Shown here: positions 23,716 to 31,601 of the stretch, in pieces
Layout: each line of letters begins with the position of its first letter
Numbering within the stretch: position 1 is the stretch's first letter
Source of the DNA: CF-72 sp051006215
GTDB lineage: Bacteria > Chloroflexota > UBA6077 > CF-72
DNA: 35,142 bases
Direction: 5' to 3'
Assembly (NCBI GenBank): GCA_051006215.1
Contig: JBPCIO010000251.1
Span: 1-35,142 of the forward strand
Made by a program: the position numbers and the translations under genes
The notes under the pieces: model-generated
Told to the model about the DNA's origin: nothing
The model's input: the letters and a program-made list of their open reading frames with translations, nothing else
Database searches by the model: none

Positions 23716-24401
23716 ACTCGCCGGGCGCGCAGTTTGGCGGCGACGGGGAAGCCGAGTGGGATTGGCCCGAGTGGACCCTCGAGAACGACGAGGGCGTTGA
23801 AAGCGGTGGCCTCACGCACTTGCATGCGCGCCCCTGGCTCGACGCCGTGCTCCTGCAGATACTTCATCAGCTGGAGGTCCACCTCAGCTTCTTCGGTAAT
23901 GCGCTGAATGACGAGCTCGTCACCGGTCTGCGCCTGGTCGAGCGGAAATTCATCAGGCGCGAGGGTTCCCAGGCCGGGGATCGGATTGCCGTGGGGGCAG
24001 GTGGTCGGATGACCCAGCGCCTCCAGCAGGCGCGCCTCGATGTTGGCAGTCAGCGCGTGTTCGACGCCGTGGGCCTCTTCGTGCGATTCGTGCCACGGCA
24101 TCTTGAGCAGGTCGGTCAGGAGGCGCTCGGCCAGGGCGTGGCGGCGGACGATGCTATCTGCCACCTGGCGACCCTCAGGGGTAAACAGGATTTCTTTGCG
24201 CCGCCCATGCACGATGAGTCCGTCGCGCTCCATGCGCTGCAAGGTTGCCGTGACGGTTGGGGGGGTTACCTTGAGGCGTTCCACCAGGCGCGCCGCGATG
24301 ACCGGGTAGCCATCCCGGTCCAGGTAGTGCAAGACCTGCAGATAGTCCTCGACGACAGCGCTCGTAGCCTTCGGGCCCTGACTCGAGCGCTGCGTTGCCA
24401 C
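23712..24401 (-). CDS. DtxR/MntR-family metal-dependent transcriptional regulator
   Basis: Regulator of 229 residues that probably senses Fe(II) or Mn(II). The N-terminal winged helix includes VVEDYLQVLHYL and RLKVTPPTVTATLQRMERDGLI. The dimerisation and metal domain has WHESHEEAHGVEHALTANIE and HPTTCPHGNPIPG, the usual family landmarks with the ExxH ligands. The C-terminal third is a FeoA/SH3-like domain (about 150-229), so this is the three-domain DtxR type rather than short MntR. It starts with GTG at 24401, with TATACT seven bases upstream, suggesting a leaderless message. It lies 26 bp behind the interrupted aminotransferase gene. Confidence 0.92.
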   Translation of the reverse strand: MATQRSSQGPKATSAVVEDYLQVLHYLDRDGYPVIAARLVERLKVTPPTVTATLQRMERDGLIVHGRRKEILFTPEGRQVADSIVRRHALAERLLTDLLKMPWHESHEEAHGVEHALTANIEARLLEALGHPTTCPHGNPIPGLGTLAPDEFPLDQAQTGDELVIQRITEEAEVDLQLMKYLQEHGVEPGARMQVREATAFNALVVLEGPLGPIPLGFPVAAKLRARRV

Positions 24402-24408
24402 GCGGCCC

Positions 24409-24414
24409 AGTATA
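24409..24414 (-). promoter_or_regulatory. -10 element for a leaderless DtxR-type gene
   Basis: On minus, TATACT (five of six consensus bases) ends 7 nt before the GTG at 24401, in the 26-bp gap after the aminotransferase. It would give the regulator its own transcript starting at or beside the start codon. Confidence 0.5.
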
Positions 24415-24427
24415 GGTGCAGGCCCGT

Positions 24428-25651
24428 CTAGGCTATTCCGGAAGGTGCGGTAGATCGCACTTCAAGCCGCCGCTGGATGGCCACGCCGAGGCGGCGAATG
24501 CCTTCGCGCAGTTGGTCGGCCGGGACGTTGGAAAAGTTCAACCGCATGGTGTTCGTACCACTGGAGTCGGGGTGGAAGCCCTGGCCCGGGACAAAAGCAA
24601 CTTTGTCCTGGATGGCCTCGAGCAGAAGATCGCGTGCATCGATATTCGACGGTAGCTCCGCCCACACGAATAGCCCCCCGGACGGCCGGGTGTAATGGGC
24701 AGCCGGCGGGAAATGCTCTTCGATGGCCAGCAACATCACGTCGCGTCGGTCACGGTAGAAGTCCCTGATGCGCTTGACGTGTTCGTCCACGAATCCATCT
24801 TTGGCGACGCGGTAGGTCGCCATCTGTTGAGCCATGCCAGTGTGCAGGTCGGACGGCTGTTTGGCATGCAACAGTATTTCCTGAACCTGCGGGCTCGCCA
24901 GAATCCAGCCTAGTCGGAAGCCTGGCGCCAGGATCTTCGAAAACGTCCCCAGATAGATCACCGAGTCCTCGCGGTCCAGAGCCTTCAGGCTCGGGAGCGC
25001 CTGTCCCTAGTAGCGCAGCTCACCGTAGGGATCGTCTTCGACAATCGGCACTCCAAACCGAGACGCCAATTCGACCAGTCGCTGGCGGCGTTCGAGGCTC
25101 ATCGTTCGGCCGGTCGGGTTCTGAAAGTTCGGCAACGCATAGATGAACTTGATGCGTTGGCGCGAAAGAATGCGCTCGACGTCGTCGACACACATCCCAT
25201 TTTCATCCATAGGCACCACGGCGTACGTGGCCTGATACTGGTTGAAGGCTTGCAACGCGCCCATGTACGTCGGCTTCTCGACAAGGACCGTGTCGCCCGG
25301 ATTCAAGAAAATCTTGCCGATGAGGTCGAGCGCCTGTTGCGACCCATTGGTGACCAGAACGTCGTCTGGCGTGCTTTGCATGCCGAAGCCTGTCAAGCGC
25401 TCAGCCAGCAGGCCGCGCAGTGGGCGGTAGCCTTCGCTGGGACCGTACTGCAACGCTTGCGCGCCTTCGGTCTCGAGGACCCACTCGAATGCGCGACGAT
25501 ACTCGTCTACGGGAAACAGCTCCGGAGCTGGCAATCCGCCCGCGAGCGAGATGATGTCGGGTTGGGCGGTGACCTTCAGGATCTCGCGAATGTCCGAGGC
25601 GCGCATCCCCTCGGTCCGATCGGCGTACAGGCGCTGCCAGGTAACGGGCAT
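24428..25651 (-). pseudogene. PLP-dependent aminotransferase (class I/II) interrupted by one in-frame TAG
   Basis: A full-length aminotransferase of about 407 codons resembling 2-aminoadipate/aromatic aminotransferases (LysN or MocR-domain type). The first half (25651-25010) carries ISLAGGLPAPELFP, VTNGSQQALDLIGKIFLNPG and the ALPNFQNPTGRTMS and VEDDPYGELRY blocks. A TAG at 25007-25009 (codon 215) follows directly. Translation in the same frame then continues as GQALPSLKALDRED and YLGTFSKILAPGFRLGW, with the PLP lysine at codon 239. Family members usually have an acidic residue at the stop position, so a single GAG to TAG change would explain it. Neither half should be active alone. A sequencing error, a true pseudogene and readthrough are all possible. 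Confidence 0.85.
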
Positions 25652-25659
25652 GCGACTTC

Positions 25660-25665
25660 GTTGTA
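25660..25665 (-). promoter_or_regulatory. -10 like hexamer before the aminotransferase
   Basis: On minus, TACAAC ends 8 nt before the ATG at 25651, with no clear Shine-Dalgarno sequence in between. It lies immediately downstream of a terminator-like hairpin that would insulate it from the preceding gene. Confidence 0.38.
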
Positions 25666-25672
25666 CTAGAAA

Positions 25673-25689
25673 CTCGGCCGCCAGCCGAG
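25673..25689 (-). terminator. Intrinsic-terminator-like hairpin after the 90-residue protein gene
   Basis: CTCGGC-N5-GCCGAG is a perfect 6-bp GC-rich stem. On minus it starts 7 bp after the stop codon at 25697-25699 and is followed by TTTCT, a weak T-tract. Confidence 0.45.
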
Positions 25690-25696
25690 AATTGAG

Positions 25697-25969
25697 CTAG
25701 TCGACGGCGATTGGCGCGAGCGTGCGGGCTGGGCTGCCCTCCTCGCTCGTAACCTGCGAGAATTCCTCGCGACTCAATCGCTCAGCCATTCGCCGCGCGA
25801 AGAGCAGACCGTTCAACGCCCGCTGATCCTCGGTCAACATGCGATGCGGAGCGCATGTGGCCAGACGCACGCCCATCAAACCAAACTCACAGGTGCAATT
25901 TCGAGCAATTGCGTTTACCAGATCGAAGGACTCTTGCTGCGTCCCATGCCAAACAACCTGTACTGCCAT
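25697..25969 (-). CDS. Small Cys-containing conserved-looking protein, function unknown
   Basis: Protein of 90 residues that I cannot assign to a named family. It has NCTCEF (C24, C26) and TCAPHRML (C38, H41), which could form a metal site, followed by an EDQRALNGLLFARRMAERLS helix and a disordered tail. There is no signal peptide or membrane helix. The ATG at 25969 has GGAAGG seven bases upstream, and TATAAG on minus (26004-26009) is a possible -10 element. A terminator-like hairpin lies just after its stop, so it is probably a single-gene unit. The divergent gene is a carboxypeptidase, with palindromes between them. Confidence 0.65.
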   Translation of the reverse strand: MAVQVVWHGTQQESFDLVNAIARNCTCEFGLMGVRLATCAPHRMLTEDQRALNGLLFARRMAERLSREEFSQVTSEEGSPARTLAPIAVD

Positions 25970-26064
25970 TGACGTGCCTTCCGGTGCCTCTTACTTACCT
26001 ATCCTTATAAAAGCACCGTTCGTGCCACAACTCGTCACAACGGCGAGACATTGGCAGACATGTA

Positions 26065-26105
26065 ACCGGACCGGTGGTTTTCATCACGTCGCCGTTACTT
26101 AACGG
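26065..26105. promoter_or_regulatory. Two palindromes in a divergent intergenic region
   Basis: ACCGG-A-CCGGT (26065-26075) and CCGTTA-CT-TAACGG (26092-26105) are both perfect inverted repeats in the 217 bp between the small Cys protein and the carboxypeptidase. The second lies 82 bp upstream of the carboxypeptidase ATG. They look like operators for dimeric regulators; the proteins are unknown. Confidence 0.38.
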
Positions 26106-26186
26106 TGCAGCAGAGTGCCTTTGTCGTGTTTGGAATAGGACTCCGGCCACACAGCAGCGTTGGGCCGGTACCCTACTGGTTCGGAC

Positions 26187-27506
26187 ATGCAGCACGTCCT
26201 TCAGCGTGATCCCAGACGGCTGCGTCGCCTGGGCGCTCACCTCGTTATCCTTGTGGCCGCTGCCGGTGTCGCCGCCAGCGGCATGGCCGCGGCGCCCGCG
26301 GCCGAAATGCAGGCTGCGAACGAGGCCGAGTCGACCCCAATCCAGCTTGTGCCACAGCAGGCTGAGCTCGACCTCAGGCCGCTCCTCACCCCGGTTGCGG
26401 CGACTTCTCGAGCGCGCACTCAGGGTGCGGACCAGCGCCAGGCCGGCGCGGCGTTCAACCCGGCCCAGGGCTTACCCCAGTGGCTGCGAACCGTCCAGGA
26501 TACGCCACTGTGGTCGGGCTCTGACAGTGCGGCAACCTCGGCCGGCATCTTGCCTGCTGGCGCAGCCTACGTGAAACCCCTGGGGCCGTTCGTGAACAAC
26601 CGGGTCGAGATCTACTTTCCCGGGGATGCCGATCATCAGGCCGCTCAGGCGTGGGTGGATTCCACCGCTGTTGAGCCAAGCGGCCTGCCGCCCTGGATCG
26701 CCACCTCGCCCGCCCGGCCGGCCACAGCCGACTCCGCCCTGTCAGCCCCGCCAAGGCGCGTCAGCGACGCGCCCGCGCCTGAAACGACCGCGGTGCATAT
26801 CGCCATCGTCGACGAAAACTCTGGTCAGCTGTTGTACAGCGAGCTGCCGTATACCGAAGTCCCGCAGGCCAGCACGACCAAGATCGCCACGACCATTGTC
26901 GCCCTCGAGCGCGCGCCTGACCTGAGCAGGCGCATCCCAGTGACGGTCAGCGCTATGGCCATGGCCGCTCGTGACGGCTCCTCCACGATGGGCATCGAGC
27001 CAGGCCGTAGCCTCACCCTCGACACGTTGCTGCACGGCATGATGCTGCCCAGCGGCAACGACGCCGCGGAACAGGTGGCGCTGGCTCTAGCCGGCTCGCG
27101 CGAGCAGTACGTCGAGTGGATGAACCAGGAAGCTGCCGCCCTTGGGCTCAACAATACCCACTTCGTGAACCCGAGCGGAATGGACGCGGCCGGCCACTAT
27201 TCGAGCGCGTACGACATGGCGATGCTGGCCCGCTACGCGATGCACAACGCGGCTTTCAGAGACCTGGCCGGCACCTCCCGCTACACGGGGGACGGTTTCC
27301 CGATGCAAAACTTGAATCGCCTGCTGGATCAGTATCCTGGCGCCGACGGTGTCAAAATCGGTTATACCGACGCGGCCCTGAAAACCATCGTTGCCTCGGC
27401 TACCCACGATGGGCACCGCCTGTATGTCAGCCTGATGCGCAGCCAGGATCTCGTCGGCGACTCCACAAAGCTGTTCGACTGGGCCTGGTCTACCTTCGCC
27501 TGGTAG
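26187..27506 (+). CDS. D-alanyl-D-alanine carboxypeptidase (peptidase S11) with N-terminal SH3-like region
   Basis: Exported penicillin-binding protein that trims the terminal D-Ala of peptidoglycan stem peptides, 439 residues. A basic start and hydrophobic segment (about 15-37, ending APAAE) form the signal peptide. A region at about 105-170 (DTPLWSGSDSAA...RVEIYFPGD...AWVDSTAVEPSG) looks like an SH3-type wall-binding domain. The S11 domain has SxxK as STTK (S229, K232), SGN (S289-N291) and a KIG triad variant of KTG (K390-G392). The PBP5 C-terminal domain is absent. The ATG at 26187 is preferred; a TTG at 26160 is the alternative. It is followed by the MaoC-like gene 11 bp later. Confidence 0.92.
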   Translation: MQHVLQRDPRRLRRLGAHLVILVAAAGVAASGMAAAPAAEMQAANEAESTPIQLVPQQAELDLRPLLTPVAATSRARTQGADQRQAGAAFNPAQGLPQWLRTVQDTPLWSGSDSAATSAGILPAGAAYVKPLGPFVNNRVEIYFPGDADHQAAQAWVDSTAVEPSGLPPWIATSPARPATADSALSAPPRRVSDAPAPETTAVHIAIVDENSGQLLYSELPYTEVPQASTTKIATTIVALERAPDLSRRIPVTVSAMAMAARDGSSTMGIEPGRSLTLDTLLHGMMLPSGNDAAEQVALALAGSREQYVEWMNQEAAALGLNNTHFVNPSGMDAAGHYSSAYDMAMLARYAMHNAAFRDLAGTSRYTGDGFPMQNLNRLLDQYPGADGVKIGYTDAALKTIVASATHDGHRLYVSLMRSQDLVGDSTKLFDWAWSTFAW

Positions 27507-27517
27507 AGAATTGCTGC

Positions 27518-27982
27518 GTGGGGCCGCGGTACTTCGAAGACTTCGTCGAGCTCGCTGGGGGTGGCCCGATTGCACTCGGCAGCCACCTTTTCACCAGCCA
27601 GAGCATTGTCGACTTCGCTCGCTCGTACGACCCGCAACGCATGCATGTCGACGAGGAGCAGGCCCGCGATACGACGTACGGCGGCTTGATCGCCAGCGGC
27701 TGGCACACCGCGGCGACGTATATGCGACTGCTGGTAGACGGGGTGATCGGTGGTAGCGAAAGCCTTGGTTCGCCAGGCGTCGAGAACCTGCGCTGGCTCA
27801 AGCCTGTCCGCCCAGGCGACACGCTTCAGGGTCGATTCATCGTGCTCGAAGCCAGGCCGTCGCGCAGCCGCCCCGAGTGGGGTGTCGTGCGTTCGCGAGG
27901 TGAAATGGTGAACCAACACGGCGAGCTCGTCATGCAGCTCGACGCCGTCAACTTTTTCGCCCGCCGGCCCGCCTCAACCTGA
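27518..27982 (+). CDS. MaoC-like (R)-specific hydratase/dehydratase
   Basis: Hot-dog-fold protein of 154 residues. The hydratase motif is visible as DFARSYDPQRMHVDEEQA (about 35-52), with the catalytic Asp and His, followed by YGGLIASGWHTAATYMRLLV, typical of MaoC dehydratases acting on acyl-CoA or similar thioesters. The substrate is unknown. The GTG at 27518 is the best start; the upstream part of the open frame back to 27116 is a shadow of the carboxypeptidase gene. It follows that gene by 11 bp and converges on larB, overlapping its end by 9 bp. Confidence 0.86.
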   Translation: MGPRYFEDFVELAGGGPIALGSHLFTSQSIVDFARSYDPQRMHVDEEQARDTTYGGLIASGWHTAATYMRLLVDGVIGGSESLGSPGVENLRWLKPVRPGDTLQGRFIVLEARPSRSRPEWGVVRSRGEMVNQHGELVMQLDAVNFFARRPAST

Positions 27983-28720
27983 CGCTCGGGCGGCGGCAAC
28001 TCGGTTGGCGATCAGGGCGGCGGTGGCGCCGGCGCCTACGCCGTTGTCGATATTGACCACCGTCAGGCCTGGGGAGCACGTCTGGAGCATGGCCAGCAAC
28101 GCTGCCACGCCACGGCCGCCGAGTCCATAGCCGACCGCTGTTGGCAGACCGATCACGGGCACGTCCACAAGTCCCGAGACAACCGACGGCAGGGCGCCAT
28201 CCATGCCCGCGGCAACGACGACGACGTCCGCACCCAGCTCGCGCAGCGTGCGCAAGGGGGCTTCGAGCCGATGCAGGCCGGCCACTCCGACGTCGTCGGC
28301 GCGAATGACCCGGCAGCCCATTTCACGCGCCACCCAGGCCGCTTCGTCGGCCGCGGCGGCGTCCGAAGTACCAGCGGTGAGCAGGCCAACCACGCCGCCC
28401 GTCTCGGCCGGCAAGCTCGCGTCCCGACGCGTTACCAGGACCGTCGCACCATTCATCGCCGTCACGACCGTTGCCCCGCTCGGTTCGAGCTCGCGGCGCA
28501 GAAGGTCCACCACTTCCGAGTCTGCCCGGCTGACCAGCACTCGTCCACGCGGGTGCTTCTCCAGCAACTCGCGTACCGACGCGAGCGCTAAGCGCGGGGT
28601 CTTTCCGGCCGCGTACACGACTTCGGGGACGCCCTTGCGTGCCTGACGCTGCGGATCGACCTGAATCGGTAGCGTGCCGAGCACCGCCGCCAACCCAGCG
28701 AGTGGATCGATCTCAGACAC
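27974..28720 (-). CDS. larB: Nickel-pincer cofactor biosynthesis protein LarB
   Basis: Carboxylase/hydrolase that converts nicotinic acid adenine dinucleotide to pyridinium-3,5-biscarboxylic acid mononucleotide, the first step in making the nickel-pincer nucleotide of lactate racemase. The 248-residue product has a PurE/AIR-carboxylase-like C-terminal half with GLLTAGTSDAAAADEAA, VVVVAAGMDGALPSVVSGLV and VIGLPTAVGYG, as in LarB. I start at GTG 28720, which overlaps the larE stop by 8 bp; an in-frame start at 28783 lies well inside larE. larC and larA are not in the window. Confidence 0.93.
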   Translation of the reverse strand: MSEIDPLAGLAAVLGTLPIQVDPQRQARKGVPEVVYAAGKTPRLALASVRELLEKHPRGRVLVSRADSEVVDLLRRELEPSGATVVTAMNGATVLVTRRDASLPAETGGVVGLLTAGTSDAAAADEAAWVAREMGCRVIRADDVGVAGLHRLEAPLRTLRELGADVVVVAAGMDGALPSVVSGLVDVPVIGLPTAVGYGLGGRGVAALLAMLQTCSPGLTVVNIDNGVGAGATAALIANRVAAARASG

Positions 28721-29576
28721 TGATGACCGCGAGTGGTACGCGGCGGGCAGGGTTGGTCTGAGAGTCGACGACGACGCCTTCATTCAAACGACCGGCCCGG
28801 TAGCCGCGCGGGTCGATCTCGACAGCGGCAAAGCCGAGCGCCACGAGCTCTGCCTCGATACGTGGGCCGAGGCCTTCGGAATGGACCCGGTCGAGCTCGT
28901 CTGGAGCGATCTCGACCCTGGCCCGGTCGGCAAAGTGTCGGACCCGGAGCTGACGGAAGCCGAGCGCACGCAGCGCCTGTTCCGCGCGGCCGATGCGCTC
29001 GAGCTTGTCCGGGGTGACCCGTTCGCCGTACGGCACGCGCGACGACAAACACGCTAGAGCCGGTTTATCCCAGTTGGGTAGACCAAGCGCTTTGGCCGCG
29101 GCGCGAATTTCGGTCTTGCCCATGTTTGCCTCGTGAAGGGGACTGCGGACGTGCCCCGCTCGCTCGGCGGCCGCGCGAGCCCCGGGCCGCCAGTCACCCA
29201 GGTCGTCTACGTTCAGCCCGTTCAAGATGTAGCGAGCGCCGGTTTGAGCGACCAGTTGCTCGAGCTCGGTGTACAGGTGAGTCTTGCAGAAGTAGCACCG
29301 GTCGATCGGATTGCTGGCATAGCGCTCGTCCGCGACCTCGTCCGTGCGTACCAGCTTGTGGCGGAGGCCGAGCATGTCGGCAAGGCGTAACGCGTCGTCA
29401 AGCTCGGCAGGCGCCAGGCTAGCCGACACGGCCGTGGCTGCCAGAGCTCCGTCGCCGAGCTCTTGGTGCGCGACGACCGCCACGAGTGTCGAGTCCACGC
29501 CAGCCGAGAACGCCGTGATAGCCGACTGGTAGCCGCGCACGATCTCGCGCAGTCGATCAAGGGCCGCAATTGCCAC
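28713..29576 (-). CDS. larE: ATP-dependent sacrificial sulfur transferase LarE
   Basis: PP-loop enzyme that inserts sulfur into the pyridinium intermediate made by LarB, in the nickel-pincer cofactor pathway. The 287-residue product has the PP-loop FSAGVDST (23-30), RCYFCKTHLY (C94, C97) and ACLSSRVPYG with C176, which aligns with the sacrificial cysteine of Lactiplantibacillus LarE. It starts with GTG at 29576; on minus TAGACT lies six bases upstream, suggesting a leaderless message. It is followed by larB with an 8-bp overlap. The lactate permease at the left end of the window is functionally suggestive but 27 kb away. Confidence 0.94.
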   Translation of the reverse strand: MAIAALDRLREIVRGYQSAITAFSAGVDSTLVAVVAHQELGDGALAATAVSASLAPAELDDALRLADMLGLRHKLVRTDEVADERYASNPIDRCYFCKTHLYTELEQLVAQTGARYILNGLNVDDLGDWRPGARAAAERAGHVRSPLHEANMGKTEIRAAAKALGLPNWDKPALACLSSRVPYGERVTPDKLERIGRAEQALRALGFRQLRVRHFADRARVEIAPDELDRVHSEGLGPRIEAELVALGFAAVEIDPRGYRAGRLNEGVVVDSQTNPARRVPLAVISV

Positions 29577-29582
29577 GCCGGG

Positions 29583-29588
29583 AGTCTA
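29583..29588 (-). promoter_or_regulatory. -10 like hexamer for larE-larB
   Basis: On minus, TAGACT ends 6 nt before the larE GTG at 29576, with no Shine-Dalgarno sequence. It fits the leaderless pattern seen at other starts in the window. Confidence 0.42.
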
Positions 29589-29660
29589 GCAGTGGCGGGG
29601 GGTCCACGACCGGATCGCGTACCAGCTCGTCAATGCGCTAGCCAACCCACGCGCAGCGGC

Positions 29661-29666
29661 TATCCT
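29661..29666 (+). promoter_or_regulatory. -10 like hexamer for the DUF4337 gene
   Basis: TATCCT ends 8 nt before the ATG at 29675. No Shine-Dalgarno sequence is visible, so the transcript is probably leaderless and may continue through folC. Confidence 0.4.
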
Positions 29667-29674
29667 AGCCCCGC

Positions 29675-30247
29675 ATGGAGACCCGTGAAGTTTTGGAACA
29701 CGTCGAGCAGGCCGAAGACGCGGCTACCCACCGCGAGACCTTCGGCCGCAACGCCGCTGTCGTGGTCTCGGTGATGGCTGCTCTGCTCGCCATCGCTAGC
29801 CTGGCGGGCAGCCGCGCTTCGACCGAAGCGATCCTGGCCCAAGCCAAAGCCACCGATACCTGGAACGAGTATCAGGCAAACTCACTCAAGCGGCACGTTA
29901 ACCTCGACGATGCGGCCCAAATCCGCATCCTGGGCGCTGGCACGCCCGCCGAAGCGAAGGCGAACGAGCAATCGGCTAGTCTCGAACAGGCCGTCCGGGA
30001 CAAGTACCAGCCAGCGCAAGATGAATTGCAGCCGCGGGCGCAGGACTTCGAGCATGAACGCGACGTGGCCGAGATGCGCCACCGCGGCTTTCAAACCGCC
30101 GAGGCGGCGTTTCAGCTGGGCATCGTACTGAGCTCGATCTCCATCGTCGCCCGCGCCCGCTGGCTCCTGGTCGCCGGCGGCGTGCTGGGCGTGATCGGGC
30201 TCGTCCTCGGTCTCAACTCGTTCCTGCTGATCGCCCCGCCGTTCTAA
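29675..30247 (+). CDS. DUF4337-family membrane protein
   Basis: Protein of 190 residues of the uncharacterised DUF4337 type. It has an N-terminal amphipathic charged stretch (REVLEHVEQAEDAATH), a membrane helix (about 27-46), a long charged helical soluble part (about 50-140, including ATDTWNEYQANSLKRH) and two C-terminal hydrophobic segments (about 145-160 and 165-186). No enzymatic motif is visible. The ATG at 29675 is divergent from larE with 98 bp between them, and folC starts 9 bp after its stop, so the two are probably co-transcribed. Confidence 0.82.
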   Translation: METREVLEHVEQAEDAATHRETFGRNAAVVVSVMAALLAIASLAGSRASTEAILAQAKATDTWNEYQANSLKRHVNLDDAAQIRILGAGTPAEAKANEQSASLEQAVRDKYQPAQDELQPRAQDFEHERDVAEMRHRGFQTAEAAFQLGIVLSSISIVARARWLLVAGGVLGVIGLVLGLNSFLLIAPPF

Positions 30248-30256
30248 AGTGTCATC

Positions 30257-31573
30257 TTGGAGGATGGCAGTGAGGCGCTGCGCTGGCTATTCAGCCTGGC
30301 CGACCAAGAACGCGGAGTTGGGTGGAATCCACGCGCCAGTCCTGAGGCGCAGTGGAGGCTTGGTCGGACGCGGGCACTGTTGGATATTGCCGGCGCCCCC
30401 GACGCCCGCCTGCGCATTGCGCTGGTAGCGGGCTCAAAGGGCAAAGGCTCGACGTGCGCCATGCTGGCCAGCATCCTGGGGGCAGCCGGCACGCGTTGCG
30501 GCCTGTATACCAAGCCTCATCTGCAAAGCTATCGGGAGCGGATCCGCATCGACGGTCAGGCGATCCCGCCGCGCGCGTTCGAAGCTGCGGTTGGGCGCAT
30601 GCAGCCCCACGTAGCGACCCTCAGGCAAGACTTCCCGGACGCCGGCGAGCCTACGACTTTCGAGGTGACGACGGCAGTCGCGCTGGACGAATTCGCGCGG
30701 CGGGGCTGCGAGGTCGCCGTCGTGGAAGTCGGCCTCGGTGGACGGCTGGATGCGACCAATGCGGTCGAGCCGACCGCCAGCGTCATCACCCCGATCAGCT
30801 ATGACCATACCGCTATTCTTGGCCGCACACTCGGCGCCATTGCCCGCGAAAAGGCTGGCATCTTGCGGCGAGGACGGCCCGCGATCGTGGCGAGTCAGCG
30901 GCCGGCCGCAATGCGTGCCCTGGCTCGCGCGTGCGGCGAAGTAGGCGCAGCCTGCCAGGTGGTCGGTCCGTTCGAACCCGCGCGGGAGCTCGCGCTGATA
31001 GGCGCGCACCAGCAGCAGAATGCAGCCCTGGCGGTAGCCGCCGCGCACGTGATCGCGCGGGTTGACGACGAGGCTATCGAGCGAGGTCTGAGCCGCGTGC
31101 ATTGGCCAGGTCGCTTCGAAGTCCTGGGAGGCATCCCGCCCGTCATTCTGGATGGGGCGCACAATGGCGCATCCGCGGAGGCGCTGGCGGCCACGCTGGT
31201 CGCCTTCGCTGCTGGGCGGCCCGTCCTGCTGGTGGTCGGCATCAATCGCGACAAGGACGCCCGAGCCGTGTTGCGGCCGCTGCTGCCCATTGCGCATGCA
31301 GTGTGGACTACCCAAGCCAGGCACAACCCTCGCGCTCTACCCGCCACTGACCTTGGCCGCCTCGTCGCCCGCAGTCCGAGGGCTAGACGGCCGCGCTCCA
31401 AGGACACCCAACTCCGCGAAACGAACGTACGGGCCGAGATGGGCAGCGCTCTGGAGGCCGCCAGCGCGGCCGCGATACGAGACGGGGGAGTCGTGTGTGT
31501 AACCGGGTCGTTGCTGCTGGTTGGCCAGGCGCGGGCTAGCCTGGGCCTACCGGCGCCGGAGCAGTTGTGGTAA
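30257..31573 (+). CDS. folC: Folylpolyglutamate synthase / dihydrofolate synthase
   Basis: Cytosolic ATP-dependent ligase that adds glutamate to dihydropteroate and folates, 438 residues, a normal length. The P-loop is GSKGKGST (59-66); further landmarks are TKPHLQSYRERIRIDG, FEVTTAVALDEF, VEVGLGGRLDATN, ITPISYDHTAILG and the C-terminal ligase region ILDGAHNGASAEALA. The only in-frame start near the conserved beginning is TTG at 30257; there is an in-frame TAA at 30245. The segment after residue 370 (ARSPRARRPRSKDTQ) is unusually basic. It follows the DUF4337 gene by 9 bp and precedes a sensor kinase by about 20-30 bp. Confidence 0.95.
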   Translation: MEDGSEALRWLFSLADQERGVGWNPRASPEAQWRLGRTRALLDIAGAPDARLRIALVAGSKGKGSTCAMLASILGAAGTRCGLYTKPHLQSYRERIRIDGQAIPPRAFEAAVGRMQPHVATLRQDFPDAGEPTTFEVTTAVALDEFARRGCEVAVVEVGLGGRLDATNAVEPTASVITPISYDHTAILGRTLGAIAREKAGILRRGRPAIVASQRPAAMRALARACGEVGAACQVVGPFEPARELALIGAHQQQNAALAVAAAHVIARVDDEAIERGLSRVHWPGRFEVLGGIPPVILDGAHNGASAEALAATLVAFAAGRPVLLVVGINRDKDARAVLRPLLPIAHAVWTTQARHNPRALPATDLGRLVARSPRARRPRSKDTQLRETNVRAEMGSALEAASAAAIRDGGVVCVTGSLLLVGQARASLGLPAPEQLW

Positions 31574-31601
31574 CGAACTGGACACCAGCCGCGTGAAGAA
31601 G

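Noticed and set aside
25007..25009. The amber codon read as pyrrolysine or as an alternative genetic code.
   Set aside because: Many other genes in the window end in TAG, and no pyrrolysine genes are present, so recoding has no local support.
30434..31324. Minus-strand open frame of 296 codons inside folC.
   Set aside because: Antisense shadow; the plus strand encodes a complete folylpolyglutamate synthase.
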